DNA from: CAZIOH01 sp964540815
Lineage (GTDB): Bacteria > Myxococcota_A > Polyangia > Fen-1088
Direction of reading: 5' to 3'
NCBI GenBank assembly: GCA_964540815.1
Contig: CAZIOH010000011.1
Location: forward strand, 1-64,000
Length of the DNA: 64,000 nt
This document shows, piece by piece, positions 8,485 to 17,725 of this stretch. The first letter of the stretch is position 1. Each line of letters starts with the position of its first letter. The notes beneath the pieces were generated by a model. The model made no database searches. It saw nothing but the letters and a program-made list of their open reading frames with translations, and was not told the DNA's origin. Made by a program: the position numbers and the translations under genes.

Positions 8485-8909
8485 ACGCGGTCGACACGAA
8501 CCTCCTCGTATACGCCCACCGCGCCGACACTTCCTTCCACGCCCGTGCTCGCGAAATAGTCCGCGGGCTCGCCGAGGGCCCGAACGCCTGGAGCATCCCC
8601 TGGCCCTGCCTGCACGAGTTCGTGGCCGTGGTGACGAGCGCGCGGGTCTGGAAGGTGCCGACGCCGCTCGAGACCGCGCTCGCCGAGGTGACGGCCTGGC
8701 TCGCCTCACCCAAGCTCTTCATCCTCGGGGAAGACGAGGCCTACTGGCCGGTGCTGGAGCGCATCCTGCGCGAGTCCCGTGTGCAGGGCGCCAAGGTCCA
8801 CGACGCCCGGATCGCAGCGCTCGCCATCCACCATCGGGTCGACGTCCTCCTCTCCGCGGACCGCGACTTCAGCCGTTTTCCGCGGCTGCGGGTCCAGAAT
8901 CCCCTCTGA
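8481..8909 (+). CDS. vapC: VapC-type PIN-domain ribonuclease toxin
   Basis: A PIN-domain toxin of 142 aa with GTG start at 8481, overlapping vapB by 4 nt, which implies translational coupling. The acidic residues that bind Mg2+ in PIN nucleases are visible: Asp5 in AVDTN, Glu46 in LHEF, Asp108 in VHDARIAALA and Asp127/129 in SADRDF. VapC enzymes cleave tRNA or rRNA when released from antitoxin; the RNA target here cannot be deduced. The pair appears intact. hrpB follows 55 bp downstream on the same strand. Confidence 0.88.
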   Translation: MNAVDTNLLVYAHRADTSFHARAREIVRGLAEGPNAWSIPWPCLHEFVAVVTSARVWKVPTPLETALAEVTAWLASPKLFILGEDEAYWPVLERILRESRVQGAKVHDARIAALAIHHRVDVLLSADRDFSRFPRLRVQNPL

Positions 8910-8964
8910 GGCCACCGGCCAACCCGCGTCGCGGCCTGGCCGCCCTCCGCCTTCCGCCATCCGC

Positions 8965-11844
8965 ATGGACGCCCTGCCGATAGACCCGCAGCTCCCCGAC
9001 ATCGTGGCGGCGATCGCGGACCGCGGCGCGTGCGTCGTGGAAGCCCCGCCGGGGGCCGGGAAGACCACGCGGGTCCCACGGGCGCTGTGGCAGTCGCGCC
9101 CGGCGACCTCCGACGAGCTGTGGGTGCTCGAGCCACGTCGCCTCCCGGCGCGGCTCGCCGCCGAGCGGGTCGCGGGCGAGCTCGGGCAGCCGCTCGGCGC
9201 GACCGTCGGCTACTCCGTCCGCTTCGAGGACCGGTCCTCGGCGCGCACCCGGATCCGCTTCGTCACCGAGGGGATCCTGGTCCGGAGGCTGCTCGCCGAT
9301 CCCGCGCTCCGGGGCGTCTGGGCGGTGGTGCTCGACGAGTTTCACGAGCGCCACCTGGCGAGCGATCTGGTGCTGGCGCTGCTGGCCCGCCTGCGGCGCA
9401 CGCGCCGCCCCGACCTCGGGGTGTGCGTCATGTCGGCCACCCTCGACGCCCAGCCCATCGCCGAGTTCCTCGACGACTGTCCGCGGGTGCGCAGCGAGGG
9501 ACGCCGCTTCGAGGTCGCGATCGAGCACCTCGGCCACCCGGACGATCGCCCGCTCGCCCAGCAGGTGGCGTCCACGGTGCGCCGGCTCTTGCGGGACGGG
9601 CCCGAGGGCGATCTGCTGGTGTTCTTGCCGGGCGCGGCCGAGATTCGCCGGTGCGACGAGGCCCTGCGCGCCTCCGCTGGGCCAGGCGTGGGCGCGGCCG
9701 GGCTCGGGATCGACATCCTTCCGCTGCACGGCGAGCTGTCGCTCGAGGCCCAGGCCCGCGTGGTGGCGCCCTCGGCCCGGCGCAAGGTGATCCTCGCCAC
9801 CAACGTGGCCGAGACCTCGGTCACCATCGACGGGGTCGGCGTCGTGGTCGACACCGGGCTCGCCAAGCTGGCCGGCCACTCGCACTGGACCGGCCTTCCC
9901 ACCCTGGGGCTCGGAAAGATCAGCCAGGCCTCGGCGATCCAGCGCGCCGGGCGGGCCGGCCGAACGCGCGCAGGCCTGGCGGTTCGGCTCTACTCGGCGC
10001 ACGACTTCCAGGCGCGCCGGCCCTTCGATCTTCCGGAGATCGCGCGGCTGGATCTGGCGGAGCTGCTGCTCACCACCCGGGCACTGGGGATCACGGACGT
10101 GTCGGAGCTGGGGTTCCTCACCGAGCCCCCCGCGGTGGCAGTGACGGCCGGTGAGCAGCTCCTCGCGCGCCTGGGGGCGCTCGATGCGACGGGCGCGCTC
10201 ACCCCCACGGGCCAGGCCCTCCTCGGCTACCCGGTCCACCCGCGGCTCGGGCGCCTGATCGTCGAGGGCGCGCGGCGAGGCGTCGGGGCGGATGCGGCCT
10301 TGCTGGCGGCGCTGATCTCCGAGCGGGACATCCGGGAGAGGGGCGGCCCGCTCGGGGGGGGCGGCGGGCGCAGGGCCGGCGGAGGCGGTGGCGGAGGCGG
10401 AGGCGGTGGNNNNNNNNNNNNNNNNNNNNNNNNNNNNNNNNNNNNNNNNNNNNNNNNNNNNNNNNNNNNNNNNNNNNNNNNNNNNNNNNNNNNNNNNNNN
10501 NNNNNNNNNGGCGGAGGCGGTGGTGCCGGCGGCGCCGGGGGGCGGGCGGCGGGTGGCATCGATGTGCTCGGTCTGCTCGAGCTGTTCGAGGCCGCCGGGC
10601 GTGGGCGCTCGCTGCGCGAGGGCGCCCGTGCCGCGGGCCTCGACGCCGAGGCCACGGCGCGGGTCGAACAGACGCGCAAGCACCTCGTGGCCATGATCCG
10701 CGAGGCGCCGGCGCGCTCCGCCCGGTCGGAGGCGATCCCCGCGACGCGGGCGCTCGCGGATCGGGCGCTCGCGCAGTCGCTGCTGACCGCATTCCCCGAT
10801 CGGATCGCGCGGGTCCGCCCGGGTGGAGACAACGTGGTGTTGCTCTCGAGCGGCGGCACCGCCGAGCTCGGATACGTGCCCGACAGCACGTTCCTGGTCG
10901 TGGTCGACGCGCAGGAGAACGATGGCCATGGCCAAGGCCGCGCAGGCGCCCGCTCCAGCGGCGGCGGCGGCGGCGCGGCACGGGCGACCGGAACAACGGT
11001 GCGGCTCGGCTGCGGCATCGAGCCCGACTGGCTGGCCGACCTGCCGGGCAACGATCTGGCTGCCGTCGAGAGCCTCGAGCTCGACGAGGGCTCGGAGCGG
11101 GTGGTGCGGCGCTCGCGGCTCACCTACGGCGCCCTCACCATCACCGAGAGCGTCCGTGTCGCCGAGCCCTCGCCCGAGACCGCGCGCGTGCTGGCGGAGG
11201 CGGCCCTGGCGCGCGGGCCCGAGTCCTTCGCGGAGCCAGGCTCCATCGCGCGCCTGCAGGCGCGGCTGGCGTGGCTGGCGACCGTGGAGCCCGGGCAGCC
11301 AATCCCGACCCTCGACCCGGCCTCCCTGCGCGAGGCCCTGGTGGCCGCCTGCGAAGGGCTGCGCGGGTTCGCCGAGCTGCGGGCGGGCGGTCCCTCGACC
11401 GGTGCGGCCGGGCACGGGGCGGACGGGGCGATCGCGGGAGACGCGCGCGGGTTCGCCGCGCGCCTCGAGGTCAGCTTGCCGGCGGAGGTGCGTGCCCGGC
11501 TGGCCCGCGAGACCCCGAACCACCTGACCTTGCCGAATGGCCGCCGGGTGCCGATATCGTACCCCGCCGGACAACCTCCCTTCGTCGAGTCCCGCCTGCA
11601 GGACTTCTTCGGCATGTCCGAGGGGCCGCGGCTCGGGCGCGGCCGCGTGCCCCTCACGCTGCACCTGCTCGCGCCGAACGGGCGGGCCGTGCAGGTCACG
11701 GGCGATCTCGAGAGCTTCTGGCGGCAGCACTACCCGGGCATCCGCCGTGAGCTGCAGCGGCGCTATCCGCGGCACGCCTGGCCCGAGGACGGCGCCACCG
11801 CGGTGCCGCCCCCTCCCGCCCCGGCGCGCCGTCCACCGCGCTGA
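8965..11844 (+). CDS. hrpB: ATP-dependent RNA helicase HrpB, interrupted by an assembly gap
   Basis: A DEAH-box helicase of the HrpB family. Motifs seen: Walker A APPGAGKTT (about residues 27-35), DEFHER (motif II), SATL (motif III) and QRAGRAGR (motif VI). The HrpB-specific C-terminal domain follows (SRLQDFFGM, LTLHLLAPNGRAVQVTGDL, FWRQHYP). A 100-N gap (10410-10509) falls in a Gly-rich linker after SERDIRE. The sequence on both sides carries the same 14-nt GGC/GGA/GGT repeat in the same reading phase, so the gene is probably intact at about 920 aa. That is longer than the usual 800-850 because of this linker and a second Ala/Gly-rich insert near 10930-10990. ATG 8965 fits the HrpB N-terminus. 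The role in bacteria is poorly defined. Confidence 0.9.
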   Translation: MDALPIDPQLPDIVAAIADRGACVVEAPPGAGKTTRVPRALWQSRPATSDELWVLEPRRLPARLAAERVAGELGQPLGATVGYSVRFEDRSSARTRIRFVTEGILVRRLLADPALRGVWAVVLDEFHERHLASDLVLALLARLRRTRRPDLGVCVMSATLDAQPIAEFLDDCPRVRSEGRRFEVAIEHLGHPDDRPLAQQVASTVRRLLRDGPEGDLLVFLPGAAEIRRCDEALRASAGPGVGAAGLGIDILPLHGELSLEAQARVVAPSARRKVILATNVAETSVTIDGVGVVVDTGLAKLAGHSHWTGLPTLGLGKISQASAIQRAGRAGRTRAGLAVRLYSAHDFQARRPFDLPEIARLDLAELLLTTRALGITDVSELGFLTEPPAVAVTAGEQLLARLGALDATGALTPTGQALLGYPVHPRLGRLIVEGARRGVGADAALLAALISERDIRERGGPLGGGGGRRAGGGGGGGGGGXXXXXXXXXXXXXXXXXXXXXXXXXXXXXXXXXXGGGGGAGGAGGRAAGGIDVLGLLELFEAAGRGRSLREGARAAGLDAEATARVEQTRKHLVAMIREAPARSARSEAIPATRALADRALAQSLLTAFPDRIARVRPGGDNVVLLSSGGTAELGYVPDSTFLVVVDAQENDGHGQGRAGARSSGGGGGAARATGTTVRLGCGIEPDWLADLPGNDLAAVESLELDEGSERVVRRSRLTYGALTITESVRVAEPSPETARVLAEAALARGPESFAEPGSIARLQARLAWLATVEPGQPIPTLDPASLREALVAACEGLRGFAELRAGGPSTGAAGHGADGAIAGDARGFAARLEVSLPAEVRARLARETPNHLTLPNGRRVPISYPAGQPPFVESRLQDFFGMSEGPRLGRGRVPLTLHLLAPNGRAVQVTGDLESFWRQHYPGIRRELQRRYPRHAWPEDGATAVPPPPAPARRPPR
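10410..10509. other. Assembly gap (100 N) in hrpB
   Basis: Exactly 100 N, the usual scaffold placeholder. The 14 nt before it (10396-10409) equal the 14 nt after it (10510-10523), all part of a GGCGGAGGCGGT tandem repeat. The real gap may be zero, or hide additional repeat units. Confidence 0.95.
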
Positions 11845-11883
11845 GGCAGAGATCCTCGGAGCTCGGCCCCGGCCCGCCGCCCC

Positions 11884-11915
11884 GTCCTCGTCCCGCGGCC
11901 AGGCGGGACGGGGAC
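11884..11915 (+). terminator. Hairpin after hrpB
   Basis: A 13-bp stem (11884-11896/11903-11915, one G-T wobble) with a 6-nt loop lies 39 nt after the hrpB stop. It is strong and GC-rich but is not followed by a T-run, so it may stop or protect the transcript without being a textbook intrinsic terminator. Confidence 0.45.
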
Positions 11916-12030
11916 CGTGGACGGGATTTGGGCCCCAGATCCGAGGCCGACGGCCTCGAGCCTTCCGCGGCTCACGACGGTGCAGACCGCGCGAGGCACA
12001 CCGGCGAGGTACACTGGAGGGCCGAGCGGG

Positions 12031-12186
12031 TCAGCCACGGTCTCCCTGCAGCTCCCGGAGCGGACGTTGGTCGATCGCCTGACCGAGGCGCTGGCGCACC
12101 TCGATGGTCACGCCAGGAGACCACGAGGCCTTGGCGCACGGATCTCGATCACCGCTGGGCCGCGTGGGCTGGAACAGGGGCGCTGA
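12031..12186 (+). pseudogene. Possible remnant of a ribbon-helix-helix antitoxin
   Basis: In an otherwise gene-free 400 bp after hrpB, one frame reads SATVSLQLPERTLVDRLTEA, like the first strand and helix of RHH antitoxins, and ends in a short RGLEQGR tail. There is no plausible start codon or SD at the right place and the middle is too short for the family, so it would be a decayed copy. The resemblance is by eye and weak. The remaining sequence from 11917 to 12245 holds nothing else I can support. Confidence 0.2.
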
Positions 12187-12245
12187 GCTCTCGGCGCTCA
12201 TGGACGATCCCGGCGGGAGGCGCGCCTGTCCATCCGCCGGCGGCG

Positions 12246-14549
12246 TCAGCGCGCCAGGCCCACGCGCTCGAGCATGAAGGCAAAGTCGAACGCCGTGTCG
12301 CGCAGGCGATCGTAACGACCCGACCTTCCCCCGTGTCCCGCGGGATCCATGTTGATCTCGAGCAAGAGGGGGTTGCTGTCGGTCTTGGTTGCCCGCAGCC
12401 TGGCCACCCACTTGGCCGGCTCCCAGTACATGACCTGGCTGTCGTGGTAGCTGGTGCGGACCAGCATGGCCGGGTAGGCCTTCGGGCCGACGTTGTCGTA
12501 GGGGCTATATCGCAGCATGGTGTCGAAATCGGCGGGCTTCCTGGGATCGCCCCATTCCTCGAACTCGGCCACGGTGAGGGGCAGCGTCTGGTCCAGCATG
12601 GTGTTCATCAGGTCGACGAAGGGCACGTAGGCGACCACCGCCTCGAAGAGCTCCGGACGCAGGTTGATGACCGCCCCCATCAGCAGCCCGCCCGCGCTCC
12701 CGCCGGAGATGACGAGCCCGTCGCTCCGCGCCCACCGCCCGGCCTTCAGCGCCTCGGCGACGTCGATGAAGTCCGTGAAGGTGTTCATCTTGTGCATCAT
12801 GCGTCCCGCGTCGTGCCAGGGCTTGCCGAGGTCGCCGCCGCCGCGGACGTGACCGATTGCGATGATCATTCCGCGATCGAGCAGCGACACGCGCTCCGGT
12901 GAGAACGCCAGTCGCGGGCTGATCCCGTAGGCGCCGTAGCCGGTCAACAGCAAGGGATGGGTGCCATCCGGCTCGACGCCCTGCTTGTAGACGAGGGACA
13001 CCGGGATCATCGTGGTGCCGTCCCGGGCGGGGACGCCGATCCGCCGGGTCTGGTAGGCCGAGGCGTCGTACCCGGGCACCTCGAACTGCTTGAGGATCCG
13101 GCGGCCGCCCGCCCGGCCGTCCAGGTCGTCCTCGACGACGCTGGCGGGGGTCCGCGGAGATTCGAAGCGGAACCGGATGGCCCGGGCCTCGAAATCGTGA
13201 TTCTCCACCGGTGTCACCTCGAAGAGGGGCTCCGGCTGGGGGAGCCTGCGGGTCTGGCCGGTCGTGAGGTCGACCACCGCGAGCTGCGCGAGGGCCCCCT
13301 CGCGCTCCACGATCACCAGGTGATGCTCGAAGGCCAGGTGGTCCTCCAGCATGACCTCCGCCCGGGTGGGCACGAGCTCGGTCCACCGTCTGCGTCCGGC
13401 GTCGTCGACGGGGGCGGTCACGATGCGGAAGTTCCTCCCTCCCGAGTTGGTGCGGATGTAGAAGAGAGGGCCCCGGTGATCGAGGTAGTACTCGTGGTTC
13501 GGCTCCCGGGGCGCGATCAACCGCGGGGCGGCGGTCGGCCGGGCGCTGTCGAGGACCCGGACCTCGGTGGTGGTGCGGCTCGCGCTGGTCACGAAGAGGT
13601 AGGCGCGGCTGCGCGACCGCTCGATCGACAGCTCGAACATCGGATCCTTCTCCTCGTAGAGGAGCACATCCGCCGCCGCATCCGTCCCGAGCCGGTGGCG
13701 GAACAACTTGTCGGGTCGCTTGGTCTGCGGATCCTCCGTGACGTAAAAGAGGGTCTGGCCGTCCCGGGCGAAGGCCACCGAATCGACGCGCGGGATGGCC
13801 TCGGGGCCGAGGGTGCCGCTCTCGAGGTTCTTGACCTTCAGCGTGTACTGCCGGAAGCCCACCGTGTCGACGAGGTAGGCGAGAGTCCGGTCGTCGTCAC
13901 TCACGGCCATGTCCGCCACCGACACGAACCTGGCCCCGGGCGCGATGGTGTTGAGGTCGAGGATCACGGCTTCGGCGCCCGCCAGGCTCCTCTTCCGGCA
14001 ATGGATCGGATGCTGCTTGCCGGCCTCGCTCCGGTGATAGTAGAAAAATCCTCCGTCCTTGTAGGGCGGGGTGGCGTCGTCCTCCTTGATGCGCGAGAGC
14101 ATCTCGCCATAGAGCGCGCGCTGCAGCGGCTCCGTCGGCTTCATGACCGCGTCGGTGTAGGCGTTCTCCGCGCGCAGGTACGCCAGCACCTCGGGGGAGT
14201 CCTGGTTCCTCAACCAGAAGTAATCATCGACGAGCGTGTGGCCGTGGATGGTTGTGGATCTCGGCTCGCGCCGTGCCACGGGCGGACGCGGAGGCAATGG
14301 CGGCTGTGCAGGCCGCGGCGGCTGCCCGGACACCGGTGCGGCGACCGAAGCCGGGGGGAAGCCGCGGGGTGGCACGGAGCTGGCGCACCCCACCAGGGTG
14401 GCGACGAAGGTCGCAACCACGCCGGCCAGGCACGCCGCCGCCCGGGAGCCCGTCGGGGGTCGGGTGGGTCGCGGGCATCCTCGAAGCGCGCGAGACCCAT
14501 GCTCGGGTTGCAGACGCAGGCCAAGGCGCTTTTCTCGGGAGGGCACCAC
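12246..14549 (-). CDS. Prolyl oligopeptidase / oligopeptidase B-like lipoprotein
   Basis: An S9A serine peptidase of up to 767 aa with a GTG start. The N-terminus carries a hydrophobic stretch ending in VATLVGC, a plausible lipobox, followed by a Pro-rich linker, so the enzyme is probably anchored in the envelope. An N-terminal seven-bladed propeller region precedes the alpha/beta hydrolase. The nucleophile motif is GGSAGG, the helix YWEPAKW follows the Asp region, and the catalytic His lies in DPAGHGG. Oligopeptidase B enzymes cut short peptides after basic residues. The segment DDYFWLRNQDSPEVLAYL is typical of the family. The true start could be a later Met closer to the signal peptide. It stands alone, 142 bp downstream of the sugar operon. 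Confidence 0.88.
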   Translation of the reverse strand: MVPSREKRLGLRLQPEHGSRALRGCPRPTRPPTGSRAAACLAGVVATFVATLVGCASSVPPRGFPPASVAAPVSGQPPRPAQPPLPPRPPVARREPRSTTIHGHTLVDDYFWLRNQDSPEVLAYLRAENAYTDAVMKPTEPLQRALYGEMLSRIKEDDATPPYKDGGFFYYHRSEAGKQHPIHCRKRSLAGAEAVILDLNTIAPGARFVSVADMAVSDDDRTLAYLVDTVGFRQYTLKVKNLESGTLGPEAIPRVDSVAFARDGQTLFYVTEDPQTKRPDKLFRHRLGTDAAADVLLYEEKDPMFELSIERSRSRAYLFVTSASRTTTEVRVLDSARPTAAPRLIAPREPNHEYYLDHRGPLFYIRTNSGGRNFRIVTAPVDDAGRRRWTELVPTRAEVMLEDHLAFEHHLVIVEREGALAQLAVVDLTTGQTRRLPQPEPLFEVTPVENHDFEARAIRFRFESPRTPASVVEDDLDGRAGGRRILKQFEVPGYDASAYQTRRIGVPARDGTTMIPVSLVYKQGVEPDGTHPLLLTGYGAYGISPRLAFSPERVSLLDRGMIIAIGHVRGGGDLGKPWHDAGRMMHKMNTFTDFIDVAEALKAGRWARSDGLVISGGSAGGLLMGAVINLRPELFEAVVAYVPFVDLMNTMLDQTLPLTVAEFEEWGDPRKPADFDTMLRYSPYDNVGPKAYPAMLVRTSYHDSQVMYWEPAKWVARLRATKTDSNPLLLEINMDPAGHGGRSGRYDRLRDTAFDFAFMLERVGLAR

Positions 14550-14691
14550 GGACCGAGCTTACTCTCTGCGAGGCGGCACGTCCCGGCCCGCCCCTCCCGC
14601 CGTGCCGGAGTCGTCGCCGCCAGGCCGAGGGGGTGGTGGTCCCCCAGTGGTTCACCATGCCGGCCACCGAGGAGGCGTGGCTGCGGACACC

Positions 14692-15450
14692 TCAGCGCTT
14701 GGTGGCGACGCTGATCAGGAAGGTCCCGAAGCGGTCCTCCAGCGGAGAGCGCCGCAGCAGCTCCTCGTAGAGGTTGTAAAGAGGGAGGATCACCCCGGCT
14801 ATCTTGCTCTCCACGAAGCGGAAGGCGATGCCGCCGATGCCGCGGATCCGGATCTGGTCGAAGCCGGCGTCGCGCAGCTCGCGCGCGAGCTGGGACCGAT
14901 GGAGCAACACCTCGTTGTCGGTCTTGCCGAGCTTCGAGAAGAAGGGAGAGCGCGGATCCCGGTAGAGCCACATCGACGGGCTCTGGGCGCTGGGATCGTA
15001 GGCGAACAGGCGCCCGCCCGGGGTCAGCAGGCGGTGGGCCTCGGCGAGGACCCGGACCCGCGCCTCGGACGAGCTGATGTGGTGGAGCACGCCCGAATAG
15101 CAGACGACATCCTGGCTGGCATCCGGCAGGCCCGTCGCGCCGATGTCCCCCACCACGAACTCCAGGTCCGGGGTCTCGCGCCTGGCGTGGGCCACGGCCC
15201 CGGGCGAGATATCCATCCCCACGAGGCGCAGGTCGAACCGGCGCAGCCGCCGGGTGAAGGCCCCGGTGCCGCAGCCGAGATCGATGCAGCGCTCGCCCGG
15301 TCGGGGCCTCACCCCCTCGGCGAAGGCCTCGAGCAGCCGCTCGTAGGCGCGCTCGGACAGCACGTCGTAGTCGCCGTGCTCGACCACGAACTGGTCGAAG
15401 AACTCGACCTCCCGGTGCGCCGCGACCTCGGGGGCGGGGGCATCGCTCAT
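14692..15450 (-). CDS. Class I SAM-dependent methyltransferase
   Basis: A 252-aa methyltransferase. The SAM-binding motif I reads CIDLGCGTGAFTRRL, followed by LVGMDISPGA (acidic loop), and a post-motif with GVLHHISSSE and LLTPGGRLFAYDP, as in the Methyltransf_11/25 families. The C-terminal part (FRFVESKIAGVILPLYNLYE) is hydrophobic and may contact a lipid-linked or membrane substrate. It is the last gene of the seven-gene minus-strand operon, and its ATG overlaps the stop of the C-methyltransferase gene by 4 nt. The context suggests methylation of a sugar or polyisoprenyl-linked glycan; the acceptor is unknown. Confidence 0.85.
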   Translation of the reverse strand: MSDAPAPEVAAHREVEFFDQFVVEHGDYDVLSERAYERLLEAFAEGVRPRPGERCIDLGCGTGAFTRRLRRFDLRLVGMDISPGAVAHARRETPDLEFVVGDIGATGLPDASQDVVCYSGVLHHISSSEARVRVLAEAHRLLTPGGRLFAYDPSAQSPSMWLYRDPRSPFFSKLGKTDNEVLLHRSQLARELRDAGFDQIRIRGIGGIAFRFVESKIAGVILPLYNLYEELLRRSPLEDRFGTFLISVATKR

Positions 15451-16733
15451 CTCGCCGTCTCGCCTGCCCGGATGATCCGCGGCACCGGCAGCGGGACGAT
15501 GTAGTCGCCCTTGAAGCCGCGCGCCGTCAGCTTGGGGATGAGCTCGTCAGCGATGTGCCAGGACAGGAGCAGGGCGTAGCGCGGCTGATCCTCGAAGAGG
15601 CGCGACTCCTCCAGCACGGGGATCAGCGTCCCGGGGATGTACTTGCCGATCTTGTAAGAGCCCTTGATCTCGAGGACGCAGTCGAGGATGCCCTCATCGA
15701 GGCCGCAGTAGTTGATGAGCGTGCTCGCGCGCGAGGGCGCCCCCACGCCGTAGATGTGATCCCCGGCCTTGTGAATCTGGTTCAAGAGCCCGTAGAGCTC
15801 GAGCTTGGAGGCCACCACCCCGCGCCGGAAGCGCCCGATTCGCTCGTCGGTCAGCTCGCGCCGCTCGGTCTCGAGGATCCTGCCCACGCTCGCGTCGACG
15901 GGATACTTGCCCTTTCGGGCGGCGTAGACCCGGATCGAGCCGCCGTGGGTGGGGATGCCCTTGGCACGGATGACCTCGAGCCCGTTCGACTCGAGCAGAT
16001 ACAGCAGGCTGGTGAGGGAGTAGTAGCGCAGGTGCTCGTGGTAGATGGTGTCGTACTGCAAGGTGTCGAGCAGGGACAGCCAGTAGTGCGACTCGCTGAT
16101 GAAGATCCCGTCCTCGTCCAGGAGCCCGAGGATTCCCTGCATGACCTGCTGCACGTCCTCGATGTGCGCGAACACGTTGGTGGCGGTGACGATCCGGGCG
16201 CGTCCGCGGTTCTCGGCCACCACCTGGTCGACCGCCGCCTGACCAAAGAACGCGATCAGGGTCCGGATGCCCCGCTGGTTGGCCAGGTTCCCGGCGTTGG
16301 TCGGCTCGATGCCATGGACCCGGAAGCCGGCTTGATGGAAATTGAAGAGCAGGGTCCCATCGTTCGACCCGACGTCGACCGCCAGATCACCGGGCCTGAG
16401 TGGATAGACCCGCGAGACCTCCGCGAAGAGCTCGGCGAAGTTCTCCCGCAGGATCTTGGTCGTGCCGCTGGTGTACGGATAGCTCGGAGGAAACAGGATC
16501 TCGGGATCGACCACCAACCCCAGCTGCGCCAGCTTGCAACGACGACACGAGAGCACCTGGGCCGGGTAGGACGGCTGCTCGCGTGGCTGCTCGCCGATGG
16601 TCGGCATGCCGTTGACCGGCGGCAGATATCCCGCGAAGAACACCGGGTCGAGCTCCCTCGACTGGCACACCTGGCAGGTCTCGACCACCACGCTGCCGCC
16701 GGACCCAGCCGCCAACTTCTGCGTCCCGTTCAT
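15447..16733 (-). CDS. NDP-sugar C-methyltransferase family protein
   Basis: A 428-aa protein with the three-part layout of sugar C-methyltransferases (TylC3-like). First an N-terminal zinc-binding domain with Cys20/Cys23 and Cys63/Cys66, then a SAM-binding Rossmann fold (AVDVGSNDGTLL, ATNVFAHI), then a C-terminal Methyltransf_14 domain (THGGSIRVY, GVGAPSRASTLINYC). The central YHEHLRYYSL motif contains the His and Tyr expected at the active site. The family adds a methyl group to carbon 3 of NDP-4-keto-6-deoxy sugars. ATG 16733 is preceded by a GAGGAG SD and overlaps the epimerase stop by 4 nt. No 4,6-dehydratase is visible, so the substrate may differ or be made elsewhere. Confidence 0.85.
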   Translation of the reverse strand: MNGTQKLAAGSGGSVVVETCQVCQSRELDPVFFAGYLPPVNGMPTIGEQPREQPSYPAQVLSCRRCKLAQLGLVVDPEILFPPSYPYTSGTTKILRENFAELFAEVSRVYPLRPGDLAVDVGSNDGTLLFNFHQAGFRVHGIEPTNAGNLANQRGIRTLIAFFGQAAVDQVVAENRGRARIVTATNVFAHIEDVQQVMQGILGLLDEDGIFISESHYWLSLLDTLQYDTIYHEHLRYYSLTSLLYLLESNGLEVIRAKGIPTHGGSIRVYAARKGKYPVDASVGRILETERRELTDERIGRFRRGVVASKLELYGLLNQIHKAGDHIYGVGAPSRASTLINYCGLDEGILDCVLEIKGSYKIGKYIPGTLIPVLEESRLFEDQPRYALLLSWHIADELIPKLTARGFKGDYIVPLPVPRIIRAGETAR

Positions 16734-17725
16734 ACGCTGCTCCTCTGTTCGTGTTCCAGGTACCACCGCACGGTCTCCCGCAGACCCTCCTCGAGGGAGA
16801 TCCGTGGCGCATAGCCGAGCGCGCGCAGCTTGCCGATGTCCGGGCAGCGGCGCAACGTGCCCCCCTCTTGCAACGGCCCCGCTTGGATGGTCACGGCGCG
16901 CCCGAGCACCCGCCCGATCGCCTGGACCAGGTCCGCGATGGCGATCTCCTGGTCGGTTCCGACGTGATACACGCCGAGGTGCTCTCCCCTCGCCAGCAGG
17001 CACAGGACCCCCTCGACCAGGTCATCGACGTGGACGAACGCGCGCGTCTCCTGCCCCGTGCCCTGGATCGGCAGGTGGATGGTGCCGGTCGTCTCGCGGC
17101 TCTTCGCGGCCATCCGGCGCACGAGCTGAGGGATGACGTGCTCCTCGCCCATGTCCGGTCCGTAGCAGTTGTGCGGCCGGAAGATCACCACCCGCGAAAA
17201 ATGCTTGCGCCCGTAGTTCACCGCCAGCAGCTCCGAGATGATCTTCCCGCCACCGTAGGAGTAGCGTGGGTTGAGCACGTCCGGCACCGAGAGCGGCGCG
17301 CGCTCGTCGGTCGGGACCTCGGGCGGCGTCTGGTACACCTCCGAGCTCGAGGCCAGCAGCAGATCCCGCACCCCGTGGTCCAGGCACCCGTCGAGCACGT
17401 TCATCATGCCCTTGACCGCCACCTCGAGCACCAGCTCGGGGCGGCTGTAGAAGAACTCGGTGCCGTTGACGTAGGCCAGGTGCGCGACGCTGTCCACGCC
17501 CATGACCGCGCGCGAGACCGCCGCCCGATCGCGGATGTCCCCCTGCACGAGCTCGAGCCGCCCTTGCTCCTCGGCGCTGAGATCTCCGAGCCGGCGATGG
17601 GAGCCCCGGGAGTCGTCGTCGAACGAGCGGACCCGCGCCCCCGCGCGCAGCAGCCCACGCACCAGGGCGCTGCCGATGAACCCCGTCCCCCCCGTCACGA
17701 GAAACCGAGCTCCAGCGATGTTCAT
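16730..17725 (-). CDS. NAD-dependent sugar-nucleotide epimerase/dehydratase
   Basis: A 331-aa extended short-chain dehydrogenase/reductase. It has the NAD-binding TGGTGFIGSAL near the N-terminus, LVQGDIRD, the catalytic Ser region LLLASSSEVYQ, and YGGGK (Tyr-x3-Lys). Later motifs (FRPHNCYGPDMG, RAFVHVDDLV) are those of UDP-sugar epimerases and decarboxylases. It probably isomerises, decarboxylates or dehydrates a UDP- or GDP-sugar produced by the operon's dehydrogenase; sequence alone does not fix which. The ATG overlaps the glycosyltransferase stop by 4 nt, so translation is likely coupled. Confidence 0.88.
   Translation of the reverse strand: MNIAGARFLVTGGTGFIGSALVRGLLRAGARVRSFDDDSRGSHRRLGDLSAEEQGRLELVQGDIRDRAAVSRAVMGVDSVAHLAYVNGTEFFYSRPELVLEVAVKGMMNVLDGCLDHGVRDLLLASSSEVYQTPPEVPTDERAPLSVPDVLNPRYSYGGGKIISELLAVNYGRKHFSRVVIFRPHNCYGPDMGEEHVIPQLVRRMAAKSRETTGTIHLPIQGTGQETRAFVHVDDLVEGVLCLLARGEHLGVYHVGTDQEIAIADLVQAIGRVLGRAVTIQAGPLQEGGTLRRCPDIGKLRALGYAPRISLEEGLRETVRWYLEHEQRSSV

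Noticed and set aside
10410..10509. Gene breakage (pseudogene) in hrpB
   Set aside because: The interruption is an N gap with overlapping flanks in the same frame, not a mutation.
8869..11775. Long minus-strand frame opposite hrpB
   Set aside because: No domain, runs through the N gap, and hrpB motifs are unambiguous on the other strand.
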